DNA of 64,000 bases from JAHECE01 sp963780675 (GTDB lineage: Bacteria > Actinomycetota > Actinomycetes > Actinomycetales > JAHECE01), in assembly GCA_963780675.1 (NCBI GenBank), contig CAWACR010000010.1:650021-714020 (forward strand), given 5' to 3'. The position numbers were made by a program, and so were the translations under genes. The notes under the pieces are model-generated. The model had not been told where the DNA came from, searched no databases, and was given only the letters and a program-made list of their open reading frames with translations. This document shows positions 19,890 to 28,004 of the stretch, one piece after another. How positions within the stretch are numbered: the stretch's first letter is position 1; each line of letters begins with the position of its first letter.

Positions 19890-20900
19890 CTACTCGTCCC
19901 CGTCGACGCTCGGCCGCCAGGACTCGACCGACACGGCACGCGGCTCGTGGGCCGGGCGTTGCGCCATGTGGATCACGAGGGCCTCGCCGGGCTTGAGGTA
20001 GGGGTCCGCGCTGGGGAGCGCGCGGGCGAGGCGGATCGGCGTGACCTCGGCGATCGCCTTGATCACCGAGGGCAGCGTCGGCCGGTGGGTGCAGATCGCG
20101 GTGCTGCGCCCTGCGTCGAGACGCTCCGCGACGAGCTGGTGGACCCGTTGGGGCCGCTTCCGGTGCGAGGCCTCGGTGAGGGCCGGCTCGAGAGCCACCG
20201 TCAGTCCCGCCTGCTTCGCGTACGGGTGAACGGTGCGCTCGCACCGCGCCCACGGGCTGGAGACCACCGCGCCGACCCCGAAGGCCCCGAGCACCGGGAC
20301 GAGCGCCGCCGCCTGGAGCTGGCCGTCCTTGGTGAGCGGCCGGCCCGCCTCGGTTCCTTTCCACGCCCCGCGCTTCGCGGCGCGGCCGTGCCGCGCGATG
20401 ACGACGGCCCACGTCCTGAGCCGGTCCGTCTCGTAGAAGTCCACGAGCGTGTGCAGGGGCACGCGGTCCTGGACCCGGGTGAGCTTGCGGTCCGCGGCCT
20501 CGACGTCGAGCCAGAGGGTCGCGTCCACCTCGGACTTCGAGGCGAGGGGGTAGGCGACGCGCGCCCGGAGCGCGGCCGTCCGCGGCGTGGCGACCTGGGC
20601 GGCCCAGTAGTCGACCACCTTGTCCACGCCGTTCGTCATGGTGTAGCTCAGCCCGGGGAGACGGGCGCCGAGGATCACCTGCTCCCCGGTCTCCTCGGCG
20701 ACCTCGCGCACGGCGCAGTCGGGCGACGTCTCGCCCGCCTCGAGCTTGCCCTTCGGCCAGGACCAGTCGTCGTAGCGCGGCCGGTGGATCAGCAGCACCT
20801 GGAGGCGCCCCTTGCGCACGCGCCACACCACCGCCCCCGCGGCGTCGATCGCCGGCTTCAGCGCACTGGCTGCCGGCGGCCCGAGGGCGACGACGGTCAC
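19890..20900 (-). CDS. mutT1: MutT1-like Nudix hydrolase fused to a histidine phosphatase domain
   Basis: 336 aa. The Nudix box is GKLEAGETSPDCAVREVAEE (residues about 51-70), completed by TGE. The second domain starts at VIARHGRAAKRGAW near 167 with the RHG phosphohistidine site. Mycobacterial MutT1 has the same two domains and cleans oxidised guanine nucleotides and diadenosine polyphosphates. It also lies next to ppk there (Rv2984-Rv2985), matching this locus. GTG 20900 overlaps the ppk stop (GTGA). Confidence 0.92.
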   Translation of the reverse strand: MTVVALGPPAASALKPAIDAAGAVVWRVRKGRLQVLLIHRPRYDDWSWPKGKLEAGETSPDCAVREVAEETGEQVILGARLPGLSYTMTNGVDKVVDYWAAQVATPRTAALRARVAYPLASKSEVDATLWLDVEAADRKLTRVQDRVPLHTLVDFYETDRLRTWAVVIARHGRAAKRGAWKGTEAGRPLTKDGQLQAAALVPVLGAFGVGAVVSSPWARCERTVHPYAKQAGLTVALEPALTEASHRKRPQRVHQLVAERLDAGRSTAICTHRPTLPSVIKAIAEVTPIRLARALPSADPYLKPGEALVIHMAQRPAHEPRAVSVESWRPSVDGDE

Positions 20901-23185
20901 CGCGACGCCGCCACCCGTCGGCGCACCCGCGCCATCTGTGTCTCCTGGAGGTCGGCCAGGGGCTCGCCGTCGGGACCCACGTGGTGGCGCGTCCAGACCC
21001 CGTCGGGCCCGAGGTGCCAGGACGACGTCGTCTCCGCGGCCGAGACCTCGAGGAGCTCGACGAGCTCGGCGATGTGGTCGGAGCGGGTGAGCCGCACGAG
21101 CACCTCCACCCGGCGGTCGAGGTTGCGGTGCATGAGGTCCGCGCTCCCGATGAACACCTCCGGGTCCTCGCCGGTGGCGTTGGCGAACGCGTAGACCCGG
21201 GCGTGCTCGAGGAACCGGCCGAGGATCGAGCGCACCCGGACGTTCTCGCTCATCCCCGGCACACCGGGCCGTACCGCGCAGATGCCGCGGACCACGAGGT
21301 CCACGGGCACGCCGGCCTGGGACGCCCGGTACATCGCGTCGATCGTGGCCTCGTCGACGATCGAGTTGACCTTGATCTTGACCCAGGCCGGCAGCCCGGC
21401 CCGGTGGTTCTCGACTTCCCGCTCGATGCGCGCGATCAGCCCCGTGCGGATGGCCTGGGGCGCCACGAGCAGGCGCCGGTAGCGGCTCCTCGGCGCGTAC
21501 CCGGAGAGCTGGTTGAACAGCCGCGTCATGTCCTGCGCCACCTCCGGGTCGCAGGTGAGGACGCCGAGGTCCTCGTACAGCCGCGCCGTCTTCGGGTGGT
21601 AGTTGCCGGTGCCGACGTGGCAGTACCGGCGCAGGCCGTCCGGCTCCGTGCGGACCACGAGGGACAACTTGCAGTGCGTCTTCAGCCCCACGAGGCCGTA
21701 GACCACGTGGACACCCGCCTCCTCGAGCTTGCGGCCCCAGGAGATGTTGGCCTGCTCGTCGAAGCGCGCCTTGATCTCGACGATCGCCAGCACCTGCTTG
21801 CCGGCCTCGGCCGCGTCGATGAGGGCGTCCACGATCGGGGAGTCGCCCGAGGTGCGGTAGAGCGTCTGCTTGATCGCGAGGACCTGGGGGTCCGCCGCGG
21901 CCTGGGCCAGGAACTGCTGGACACTCGTCGAGAACGAGTCGTACGGGTGGTGGAGCAGGACGTCCCCGCTGCGGATGGCGGCGAAGAAGTCGGTCGGCGT
22001 CGCGCTCTCCACCTGGGCGAGCTCGCGCGCGGTGACCGGCACGAACTTGGGATAGCTCAGCGCCGGCCGGTCCAGGTTGGCGATCTGGTTCAGCCCCGTG
22101 AGGTCGAGCGGGGCGGGCAGCGAGTAGACCTCGTGCTCCTGGACGCCCAGCTCGCGGGTGAGGAGCTTGCGGACGTTCGGGGTGATCTCGGGCGTCACCT
22201 CGAGGCGCACGGGGGGGCCGAACCGCCGCCGCAGGAGCTCCTTCTCCAGAGCGGCGAGGAGGTTCTCGGCGTCGTCCTCCTCCACCTCCATGTCCTCGTT
22301 GCGGGTGACGCGGAAGGTCTGGTGCTCGACGACCTCCATCCCGGGGAAGAGGTAGTCGAGGTGCCGGGCGATGACGTCCTCGAGGGGCACGAACGACGTC
22401 GGGCCCTCCTGCGCGTCCGGCTCGTCGCCCGGCCGGCGCGGCTTGCCCGAGGCGTCGACGGCGATGAACCGGGGCAGCCCCTCCGGCACCTTCACGCGGG
22501 CGAAGTGCTCCTTCCCGGTCGACGGGTTGCGCACGACGATCGCCAGGTTGAGCGAGAGCCCGGAGATGTAGGGGAACGGGTGGGACGGGTCCACCGCGAG
22601 CGGGGTGAGCACCGGGAAGATCTGCTTGCGGAAGAACTTGTGCAGCCGGTCCTGCTCGCCCTCGGCCAGCTGGTCGATGCGCGCCAGCGTGATGCCCTCG
22701 GCCGCGAGCGCTGGCTGGATCAACTCGGAGAACACCCGCGCGTGCCGAGCGGTGAGTTCGTGGGCGCGGGCGGCGATGGCCTCGAGCACCTGCCGGGGGG
22801 ACAGGCCCGACGCCGCGGTGACGGCCAGCCCGGTGGCGATCCGGCGCTTGAGGCCCGCGACCCGGACCATGAAGAACTCGTCGAGGTTGCTCGCGAAGAT
22901 CGCGAGGAACCGCACGCGTTCGAGGAGCGGGAGGTTCTCGTCCTCGGCGAGCTCGAGAACGCGCTGGTTGAAGGCGAGCCAGCTCAGCTCACGGTCACCG
23001 AAGCGGTCGGCGGGCAGATCGGGCTCCTCGTCGGCGTCCTCGTCGGAGTCGACCTCGGCGATGGGGCCGGGCGCGGTGCTCAGGTCGCGGGGCGCGGGGG
23101 CGTCGTCGTCGTCCGGGGCCGGGTCGAAACCGGTGACGGCGTCGAGGTCCGTCTGCAGTTCACTCGTCAGCTGCGCGTCCACCAT
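20897..23185 (-). CDS. ppk1: Polyphosphate kinase 1
   Basis: 762 aa, family length plus an acidic N-terminal tail (DDDDAPAPRD, DSDEDADEEPD). Core start RELSWLAFNQRVLELAED; then SNLDEFFMVRVAGLKRR. The catalytic phosphohistidine region is CHVGTGNYHPKTARLYEDLG near 475-494. It polymerises ATP gamma-phosphate into polyphosphate. ATG 23185. Its stop overlaps mutT1, a conserved arrangement linking polyphosphate and nucleotide sanitation. Confidence 0.97.
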   Translation of the reverse strand: MVDAQLTSELQTDLDAVTGFDPAPDDDDAPAPRDLSTAPGPIAEVDSDEDADEEPDLPADRFGDRELSWLAFNQRVLELAEDENLPLLERVRFLAIFASNLDEFFMVRVAGLKRRIATGLAVTAASGLSPRQVLEAIAARAHELTARHARVFSELIQPALAAEGITLARIDQLAEGEQDRLHKFFRKQIFPVLTPLAVDPSHPFPYISGLSLNLAIVVRNPSTGKEHFARVKVPEGLPRFIAVDASGKPRRPGDEPDAQEGPTSFVPLEDVIARHLDYLFPGMEVVEHQTFRVTRNEDMEVEEDDAENLLAALEKELLRRRFGPPVRLEVTPEITPNVRKLLTRELGVQEHEVYSLPAPLDLTGLNQIANLDRPALSYPKFVPVTARELAQVESATPTDFFAAIRSGDVLLHHPYDSFSTSVQQFLAQAAADPQVLAIKQTLYRTSGDSPIVDALIDAAEAGKQVLAIVEIKARFDEQANISWGRKLEEAGVHVVYGLVGLKTHCKLSLVVRTEPDGLRRYCHVGTGNYHPKTARLYEDLGVLTCDPEVAQDMTRLFNQLSGYAPRSRYRRLLVAPQAIRTGLIARIEREVENHRAGLPAWVKIKVNSIVDEATIDAMYRASQAGVPVDLVVRGICAVRPGVPGMSENVRVRSILGRFLEHARVYAFANATGEDPEVFIGSADLMHRNLDRRVEVLVRLTRSDHIAELVELLEVSAAETTSSWHLGPDGVWTRHHVGPDGEPLADLQETQMARVRRRVAASR

Positions 23186-23228
23186 GGACCCATCGTGGCA
23201 CGGGCGGGCGACGCGGGGCAGACGCGAT

Positions 23229-23867
23229 CTAGTCGAGCCGTCCGGCGCGCCAGAGGTCGCCGGCCGCCTCGAGCTCCTCGGCGGTGGTGAGCAGGGCGGA
23301 CGCCCTGCGGGTCACGTGAGCGGCACGCTCGGCGTCGGCGTCTTCGATCCAGTCGGCGTCCAGGGCCGAACCCGTCGCCAGCACCCGGAGGAAGGCGCCG
23401 GCGCGGTCGAGGGTGACGGCGAGGTCGGCGCTGTACACACCGGCGAGCACGGCGTCGGCCAGCTCGACCACCTCCTCCGGCCCCGGTGAGTCCGCCACCC
23501 CGGCGACGGCGCCCGCCACCTCCGCCCGCGAGACCCCGAGCCGGAAGCGCTCGGCGATGGTGCGCGGGTCGCGGCGCACCCATTCGCGCAGGACGTAGAG
23601 GCGCCAGAGGGCGCCCGGCAGGGTGTCGGGCGGGCTCTGCGACCAGAGCGTCGCGATGGTGTCGAGACCCTCGTCGTCGACCAGGGCGACCAGGCGAGCC
23701 ACCAGCTCGGGGTCCTCGGAGCCGGCCCGCCCGCGCTGGACGACCGCTGCCGCCGTCGTGTGCGCGGCCTCCGACAGGAGTGCCGGGTCGACGTCGCCCG
23801 GGATGGCGTCGGCCTGCTCGGGGCGCAAGATCGCCGGGCGCCGCGGGTGCGGGCGATGTGCGTCCAT
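23229..23867 (-). CDS. Hypothetical helical protein upstream of ppk1
   Basis: 212 aa, no signal peptide or membrane segment. Composition is Ala/Glu/Asp-rich and strongly helical, with segments such as ELVARLVALVDDEGLDTIA and GALWRLYVLREWVRRD. I do not recognise the family. GGAGGGG 5 nt before ATG 23867 supports this start. It precedes ppk1 by 43 nt on the same strand, so it may be the first gene of the ppk1-mutT1 operon. Confidence 0.65.
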   Translation of the reverse strand: MDAHRPHPRRPAILRPEQADAIPGDVDPALLSEAAHTTAAAVVQRGRAGSEDPELVARLVALVDDEGLDTIATLWSQSPPDTLPGALWRLYVLREWVRRDPRTIAERFRLGVSRAEVAGAVAGVADSPGPEEVVELADAVLAGVYSADLAVTLDRAGAFLRVLATGSALDADWIEDADAERAAHVTRRASALLTTAEELEAAGDLWRAGRLD

Positions 23868-24033
23868 CCGTCTCCCCTCCCGGTTCTCGTCACCGACGTC
23901 CGTCCTGAGCCTGGCGCCGGGCGGGGCCGGCCGGCCGCGGGACCGGCCGAGCCCGCCGAGCCGGCCGGACCAGAACCTGATCATCCGCTCCCTCGGTCGA
24001 TTCTGCACCCCCTCCTTCCTCTAGCGTTCTCTC

Positions 24034-24870
24034 GTGCGCCGCCACGTGATCACCTCCCTGTCCGTGACCACGTCGGCGGGCGCGGCGCAGCACGCCGTGA
24101 TGGTGGCGGTCGCCCGCGTCCCGGGCCTCGTGGTCGACGACGCGTTCGAGGCCCGCCTGGGCGGCCGGCCGCTCGAGGTGATCCCGATCGCCACGCCGCG
24201 CGGCGGCGTCATCCACCTCGTCGACGCCCCCGCGGAGACCCCCGCGGGGGCGTCGCTGACCGTCCGGTACGAGGCGCGGGTGGAGGGCGAGCCGGCGCTC
24301 GCCGCCGCCGCCGCGCCCGACGACGTCACGGCGGCCGAGTTGCTGGAGTTCCTCAGGCCCAGCCGGTACGCGGAGTCCGACCACCTCGCGGCGACGGCGC
24401 GCAGCGAGTTCGCGACCCTCGCCGGCGTGGACCTCGCCCGCGCCGTGACCGCGTGGGTGCGGCGACGCCTCGCCTATGTCCCGGGCGCCTCCCGGCACAC
24501 CGACGGCGCGGTCGAGACCCTCCTGGCCCGCGCCGGGGTGTGCCGCGACTTCGCGCACCTCGTCGTCGCGCTCCTGCGTGCCCGCGACGTCCCCGCTCGG
24601 ATCGCGTCCGTCTACGCACCGGGGCTGCGCCCCATGGACTTCCACGCCGTCGCGGAGGCCTGGGTCGACGGCGAGTGGCATGTGCTGGACGCCACCGGCC
24701 TCGCGCCGCGGCAGTCCATGCTGCGGATCGCCACCGGCCGCGACGCCGCGGACATCGCGTTCCTCAGCAGCTACGGCGCACCGATCCGCCTGGAGACCCT
24801 GGAGGTCTGGGCGGTCGCGGAGGGCGACCTCCCGGTCGACGACGGCGAGGCCCTCGTCCGCCTGCCCTGA
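24034..24870 (+). CDS. Transglutaminase-like cysteine protease family protein
   Basis: 278 aa. The N-terminal beta domain (about 1-120) precedes a transglutaminase core with catalytic triad Cys in RAGVCRDFAH near 169, His in MDFHAVAEAWVDGEW near 207 and Asp in VLDATGLAPR near 224. Family members are peptidases or isopeptidases; substrate unknown. TAGCGT at 24022-24027 lies 6 nt before GTG 24034, so the mRNA is probably leaderless. Closed downstream by a 17-bp hairpin. Confidence 0.88.
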   Translation: MRRHVITSLSVTTSAGAAQHAVMVAVARVPGLVVDDAFEARLGGRPLEVIPIATPRGGVIHLVDAPAETPAGASLTVRYEARVEGEPALAAAAAPDDVTAAELLEFLRPSRYAESDHLAATARSEFATLAGVDLARAVTAWVRRRLAYVPGASRHTDGAVETLLARAGVCRDFAHLVVALLRARDVPARIASVYAPGLRPMDFHAVAEAWVDGEWHVLDATGLAPRQSMLRIATGRDAADIAFLSSYGAPIRLETLEVWAVAEGDLPVDDGEALVRLP

Positions 24871-24929
24871 CCCCCGCGGGCCCGCCCGCCCCCCCACGTC
24901 GCTGAGGTCGAGCGCTCTCGTTCGCGAGG

Positions 24930-24979
24930 TCGAGCAGCGGGCGGGCCGGACTCCGTCCGCGCGCCCGCCCGCTGCTCGA
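24930..24979. terminator. 17-bp perfect hairpin after the transglutaminase gene
   Basis: Arms 24930-24946 and 24963-24979 pair perfectly around a 16-nt loop. Located 59 bp past the stop, before the next gene's leader. Confidence 0.65.
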
Positions 24980-25078
24980 GATCACCGTCGGCGCGGCCGG
25001 GGCTGCCTCCATGGGAGCCCGCGTAGGGTGGCGCCATCGCGGAGCCGATCGGCCCCGACTGCCAGCGAAGGAGTTCTC

Positions 25079-25891
25079 ATGCGTGCGATCCGTACCTTGC
25101 TCGCGGCGGGCGCCGTCGTCGCCCTGGCCGCCGCGTGCTCCGGTGGCTCGTCCTCGGACGGCGCGTCGGACGCGGCCTCGGACGTGGCGGCCCTCGATCT
25201 CACCGGCTCCTGGCAGCTCGCCTCGGGAACGACGGCCGACGGCGAGATCGCCCTGGTCGAGGCCGCCCCCGTCACGCTCGACGTGGCCGAGGACGGCACC
25301 GTCAGCGGACGGTCCGCCTGCAACCAGTACTCCGGGTCGGTGACCATCGACGGGTCCTCGGTCACCTTCAGCCCGTTCGCCTCGACGATGATGGCCTGCG
25401 AAGAGTCCGTGATGGCAGTCGAGAGCGCCTACCTGATCGCCATGGGCTCGGTCGAGTCCGGATCCCGCGACGGCGACGCGCTCACGCTGGAGGGGCCTGA
25501 CGTCGAACTCGTCTTCGCCGCCACCTCGGCGGCGGCCACCTCCACCGAGGCGCTCGACATGACCGGTTCCTGGCTGCTCGCCTCGGGGACCACGGCCGAC
25601 GGCGAGATCGCCCTGGTCGAGGCCGCACCGGTCACGATGGACGTGGCCGAGGACGGCACCGTGAGCGGGAGGTCCGCCTGCAACCAGTACTCCGGGTCGG
25701 CGACCATCGACGGGTCCTCGGTGACCTTCGGCCCGTTCGCCTCGACGATGATGGCCTGCGAGGACGCCGTGATGGCGGTCGAGAGCGCCTACCTGATGGC
25801 CATGGGCGCGGTCGAGTCCGGGGCCCGCAACGGCGACGAGTTGATCCTGACCGGCCCGTCGATCGAGCTCACCTTCACCGCGGCCGGCTGA
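25079..25891 (+). CDS. Lipoprotein with two tandem META domains
   Basis: 270 aa. Signal peptide with lipobox ALAAAC near residue 20, a Ser/Asp-rich linker, then two META (HslJ-like) domains at about 38-147 and 158-268. Each contains SGRSACNQYSGS and FASTMMACE. The copies are nearly identical at DNA level with a period of 360 bp, a recent duplication. META domains are small secreted folds linked to stress or protease inhibition; role here unknown. GAAGGAG lies 6 nt before ATG 25079, and TAGGGT at 25023-25028 is a possible -10. Confidence 0.88.
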   Translation: MRAIRTLLAAGAVVALAAACSGGSSSDGASDAASDVAALDLTGSWQLASGTTADGEIALVEAAPVTLDVAEDGTVSGRSACNQYSGSVTIDGSSVTFSPFASTMMACEESVMAVESAYLIAMGSVESGSRDGDALTLEGPDVELVFAATSAAATSTEALDMTGSWLLASGTTADGEIALVEAAPVTMDVAEDGTVSGRSACNQYSGSATIDGSSVTFGPFASTMMACEDAVMAVESAYLMAMGAVESGARNGDELILTGPSIELTFTAAG

Positions 25892-25913
25892 CCGGCTGGC
25901 TGACCGGCCCCAA

Positions 25914-25934
25914 GGTATACCCTGGGGGGTATGC
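25914..25934 (+). promoter_or_regulatory. CsoR-family operator overlapping a leaderless promoter
   Basis: GTATACCC-TGGG-GGGTATGC is a near-perfect palindrome with the TACCC/GGGTA halves typical of copper-sensing CsoR/RicR sites, and it closely resembles the B. subtilis copZA operator. TACCCT at 25918-25923 is 7 nt from ATG 25931, so the operator covers both the -10 and the start codon. Confidence 0.65.
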
Positions 25935-26551
25935 ACCAGCTCGCTCGCTACTCGCCGTGCGCGGCCGGCCAGGCGATCCTCACCTGGCCGGCCCGCCGCT
26001 TCGTCGTGGCCGCCCTCGCCGCGGCGGCGACCGTCGTCGTCGTCGCGATCCCCACAGCGCTGATCCCGAACCCCGTGTTCGGTCGCGAGATCGCGCCCAC
26101 CTCGTGGGCCTGGCCCAGCCTCCTCGCGACCGCCGTGCTGTCCGGGCTCCTCGTCGCCACGTACGTCCGCCTCCCGGGGGACGTCGCCGCGTCGGAAGAG
26201 GACGACGGCGCGGGCCCGGATCCCGCCGAGCGCCCCAGCAAGGCGGGCATGGTCGGCGGCCTCCTGACCTATGTCGCGGTCGGCTGCCCCGTCTGCAACA
26301 AGCTCGCCCTCATCGCTCTCGGCTACTCCGGCGCGATCACCTGGTTCGCGCCGATCCAGCCCTGGCTGGCCGCGGCAGGCATCGCCCTCCTCGCCGTCGC
26401 GCTCCTGCGCCGCCTGGCCAACGAGGGCACCTGCGGCCTTCCCGGGGCGAGCCGCGCGGGTCAGGACCCGGCATCGTCCCAGGTCCCGCCCGAGTTGTTC
26501 GCCAAGGCCCCGATCGGCGTCTCGACCGACGCGCAGCCGCCCACGCCGTAG
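25931..26551 (+). CDS. Four-helix membrane protein with GCPVCNK motif, probable metal-responsive
   Basis: 206 aa with helices at about 21-45, 58-80, 104-135 and 138-157. The third helix contains VAVGCPVCNKLALIALG, a CxxC inside or at the edge of the membrane, and Cys also occurs near the N terminus (YSPCAAG) and the C terminus (GTCGLPG). I do not recognise a characterised family. The CsoR-like operator over its leaderless start suggests induction by copper or by sulfide/persulfide. A role in metal or thiol handling is inference. Convergent with the APC permease gene. Confidence 0.7.
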   Translation: MHQLARYSPCAAGQAILTWPARRFVVAALAAAATVVVVAIPTALIPNPVFGREIAPTSWAWPSLLATAVLSGLLVATYVRLPGDVAASEEDDGAGPDPAERPSKAGMVGGLLTYVAVGCPVCNKLALIALGYSGAITWFAPIQPWLAAAGIALLAVALLRRLANEGTCGLPGASRAGQDPASSQVPPELFAKAPIGVSTDAQPPTP

Positions 26552-26576
26552 AGGCGGGCGTCGAGAAGGGAAGACG

Positions 26577-27782
26577 TCACAAGGGACGCGGCGCACGACG
26601 CCGCGCGATCGCCCGCAGGACCAGGCCCACCGCCAGCACGGCCACCCCTGCGACCAGCGAGCCCACCGGTACGGTCGCCGCGACCACGACGCACCCCACG
26701 AGCCCCAGCACCTGCAGCGCCCGCGGCCACCGCCGCTCCACACCCGCCTGCGTGAACGCCGCCGCGTTCGCGACCGCGTAGTAGAGCAGCACAGCGAACG
26801 AGGAGAACCCGATCGCCCCGCGCACGTCCGCCACGAGCACCGCGAGGACGACGACGGCGCCCACCACGACCTCCGCCCGCTGCGGCACGCGGTGCACGGG
26901 GTCGATGCCCGCGAGCCACCGAGGCAGGTCGCCCTCCCTCGCCATGGCGAGCGCCGTGCGCCCGATTCCCGCGACCAGCCCGAGAAGGGCCCCGAGGCAG
27001 GCGACGGCGGCCCCCACCCGGACGACCGGCGCCAGCCCCGGCGCCCCCGAGGCGACGACGACGTCGGCGAGGGGCGCCGTCGAGCCCGCCAGCCCCTCCG
27101 ATCCCAGCGCCAGCAGCGCGGCGACCGCCACCACCAGGTAGAGGACCACGACGATTCCCAGCGCCGCCTGGATCGCCCGAGGGATCGTCACGCGGGGCTC
27201 GCGCACCTCCTCCCCCAGGGTCGCGATGCGCGCGTAGCCGGCGAAGGCGAAGAAGACCAGGCTCGCCGCCTGCAGCACCCCGTACGGGCCCGCGCCGAGC
27301 ACGGGAACCAGGGCTGCGCCGTCGGCCTCCGAGCCGGTGAAGGCGACCGCGACGACGACGGCGAGCACGGCCAGCGTGGCCGCCACCAGCACCCGGGTCA
27401 CCTGGGCGGTGCGGGTGATCCCGCGCGTGTTGACCGCGACGAGGGCGGCGACGGCGAGCGCGGCGACGGGCTTCTGCGCCGCGGGTGGTGCGGCGTAGGC
27501 CGCGAAGGTGAGGGCCATGGCCGCGCACGAGGCCGTCTTGCCCACCACGAAGCACCAGCCCGCGGCGTAGCCCCACCACTCCCCCAGCCGCTCGCGCCCG
27601 TAGACGTATGCCCCGCCGGAAACCGGGTGGACGGCGGCGAGCTGCGCCGTCGACGTCGCGTTCGCGTAGGCGAGCACCGCAGCGACGACGACGCCGAGCA
27701 GCAGTCCCGAGCCCGCGGCGGCCGCGGCAGGGGCCAGTGCCGCGAAGATCCCGGCGCCGACCATCGAGCCCACACCGATCAC
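26577..27782 (-). CDS. APC-family amino acid permease (N terminus probably frameshifted)
   Basis: 401 aa as read from GTG 27782, with about 11-12 helices. VIGVGSMVGAGIFAALAP is the APC TM1 signature, and FFAFAGYARIATLGEEVREP is the conserved TM6/loop region. It imports amino acids or amines; substrate unknown. The homologous sequence continues upstream in the same frame (LLRRLGTADAV) but has no start codon there. A GTG at 27891 with a TACGCT box 6 nt upstream opens a plausible N terminus (MTSPDPASDPPRELPATPEG) in the next frame. The true gene probably starts at 27891 with a +1 shift near 27815. Confidence 0.75.
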   Translation of the reverse strand: MIGVGSMVGAGIFAALAPAAAAAGSGLLLGVVVAAVLAYANATSTAQLAAVHPVSGGAYVYGRERLGEWWGYAAGWCFVVGKTASCAAMALTFAAYAAPPAAQKPVAALAVAALVAVNTRGITRTAQVTRVLVAATLAVLAVVVAVAFTGSEADGAALVPVLGAGPYGVLQAASLVFFAFAGYARIATLGEEVREPRVTIPRAIQAALGIVVVLYLVVAVAALLALGSEGLAGSTAPLADVVVASGAPGLAPVVRVGAAVACLGALLGLVAGIGRTALAMAREGDLPRWLAGIDPVHRVPQRAEVVVGAVVVLAVLVADVRGAIGFSSFAVLLYYAVANAAAFTQAGVERRWPRALQVLGLVGCVVVAATVPVGSLVAGVAVLAVGLVLRAIARRRAPRPL

Positions 27783-28004
27783 GACGGCGTCCGCCGTGCC
27801 GAGGCGGCGGAGGAGGGCGGGTTGCGGCGGTGCCCTCGGGCGTCGCCGGCAGCTCGCGGGGCGGGTCCGACGCAGGGTCCGGGGACGTCACGGACCGAGC
27901 GTAGGTTCCGGACGTGCCGTGACGCGGCTGCGTCGACCATGGGTTGCCCCGGCCTCGTCACGGCCATAATGCGGACGTCCGGGTGAGCCAGGCGAGGAGA
28001 CGCG

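Noticed and set aside
20981..23290. Long forward frame opposite ppk1
   Set aside because: Same antisense artefact; ppk1 is unambiguous.
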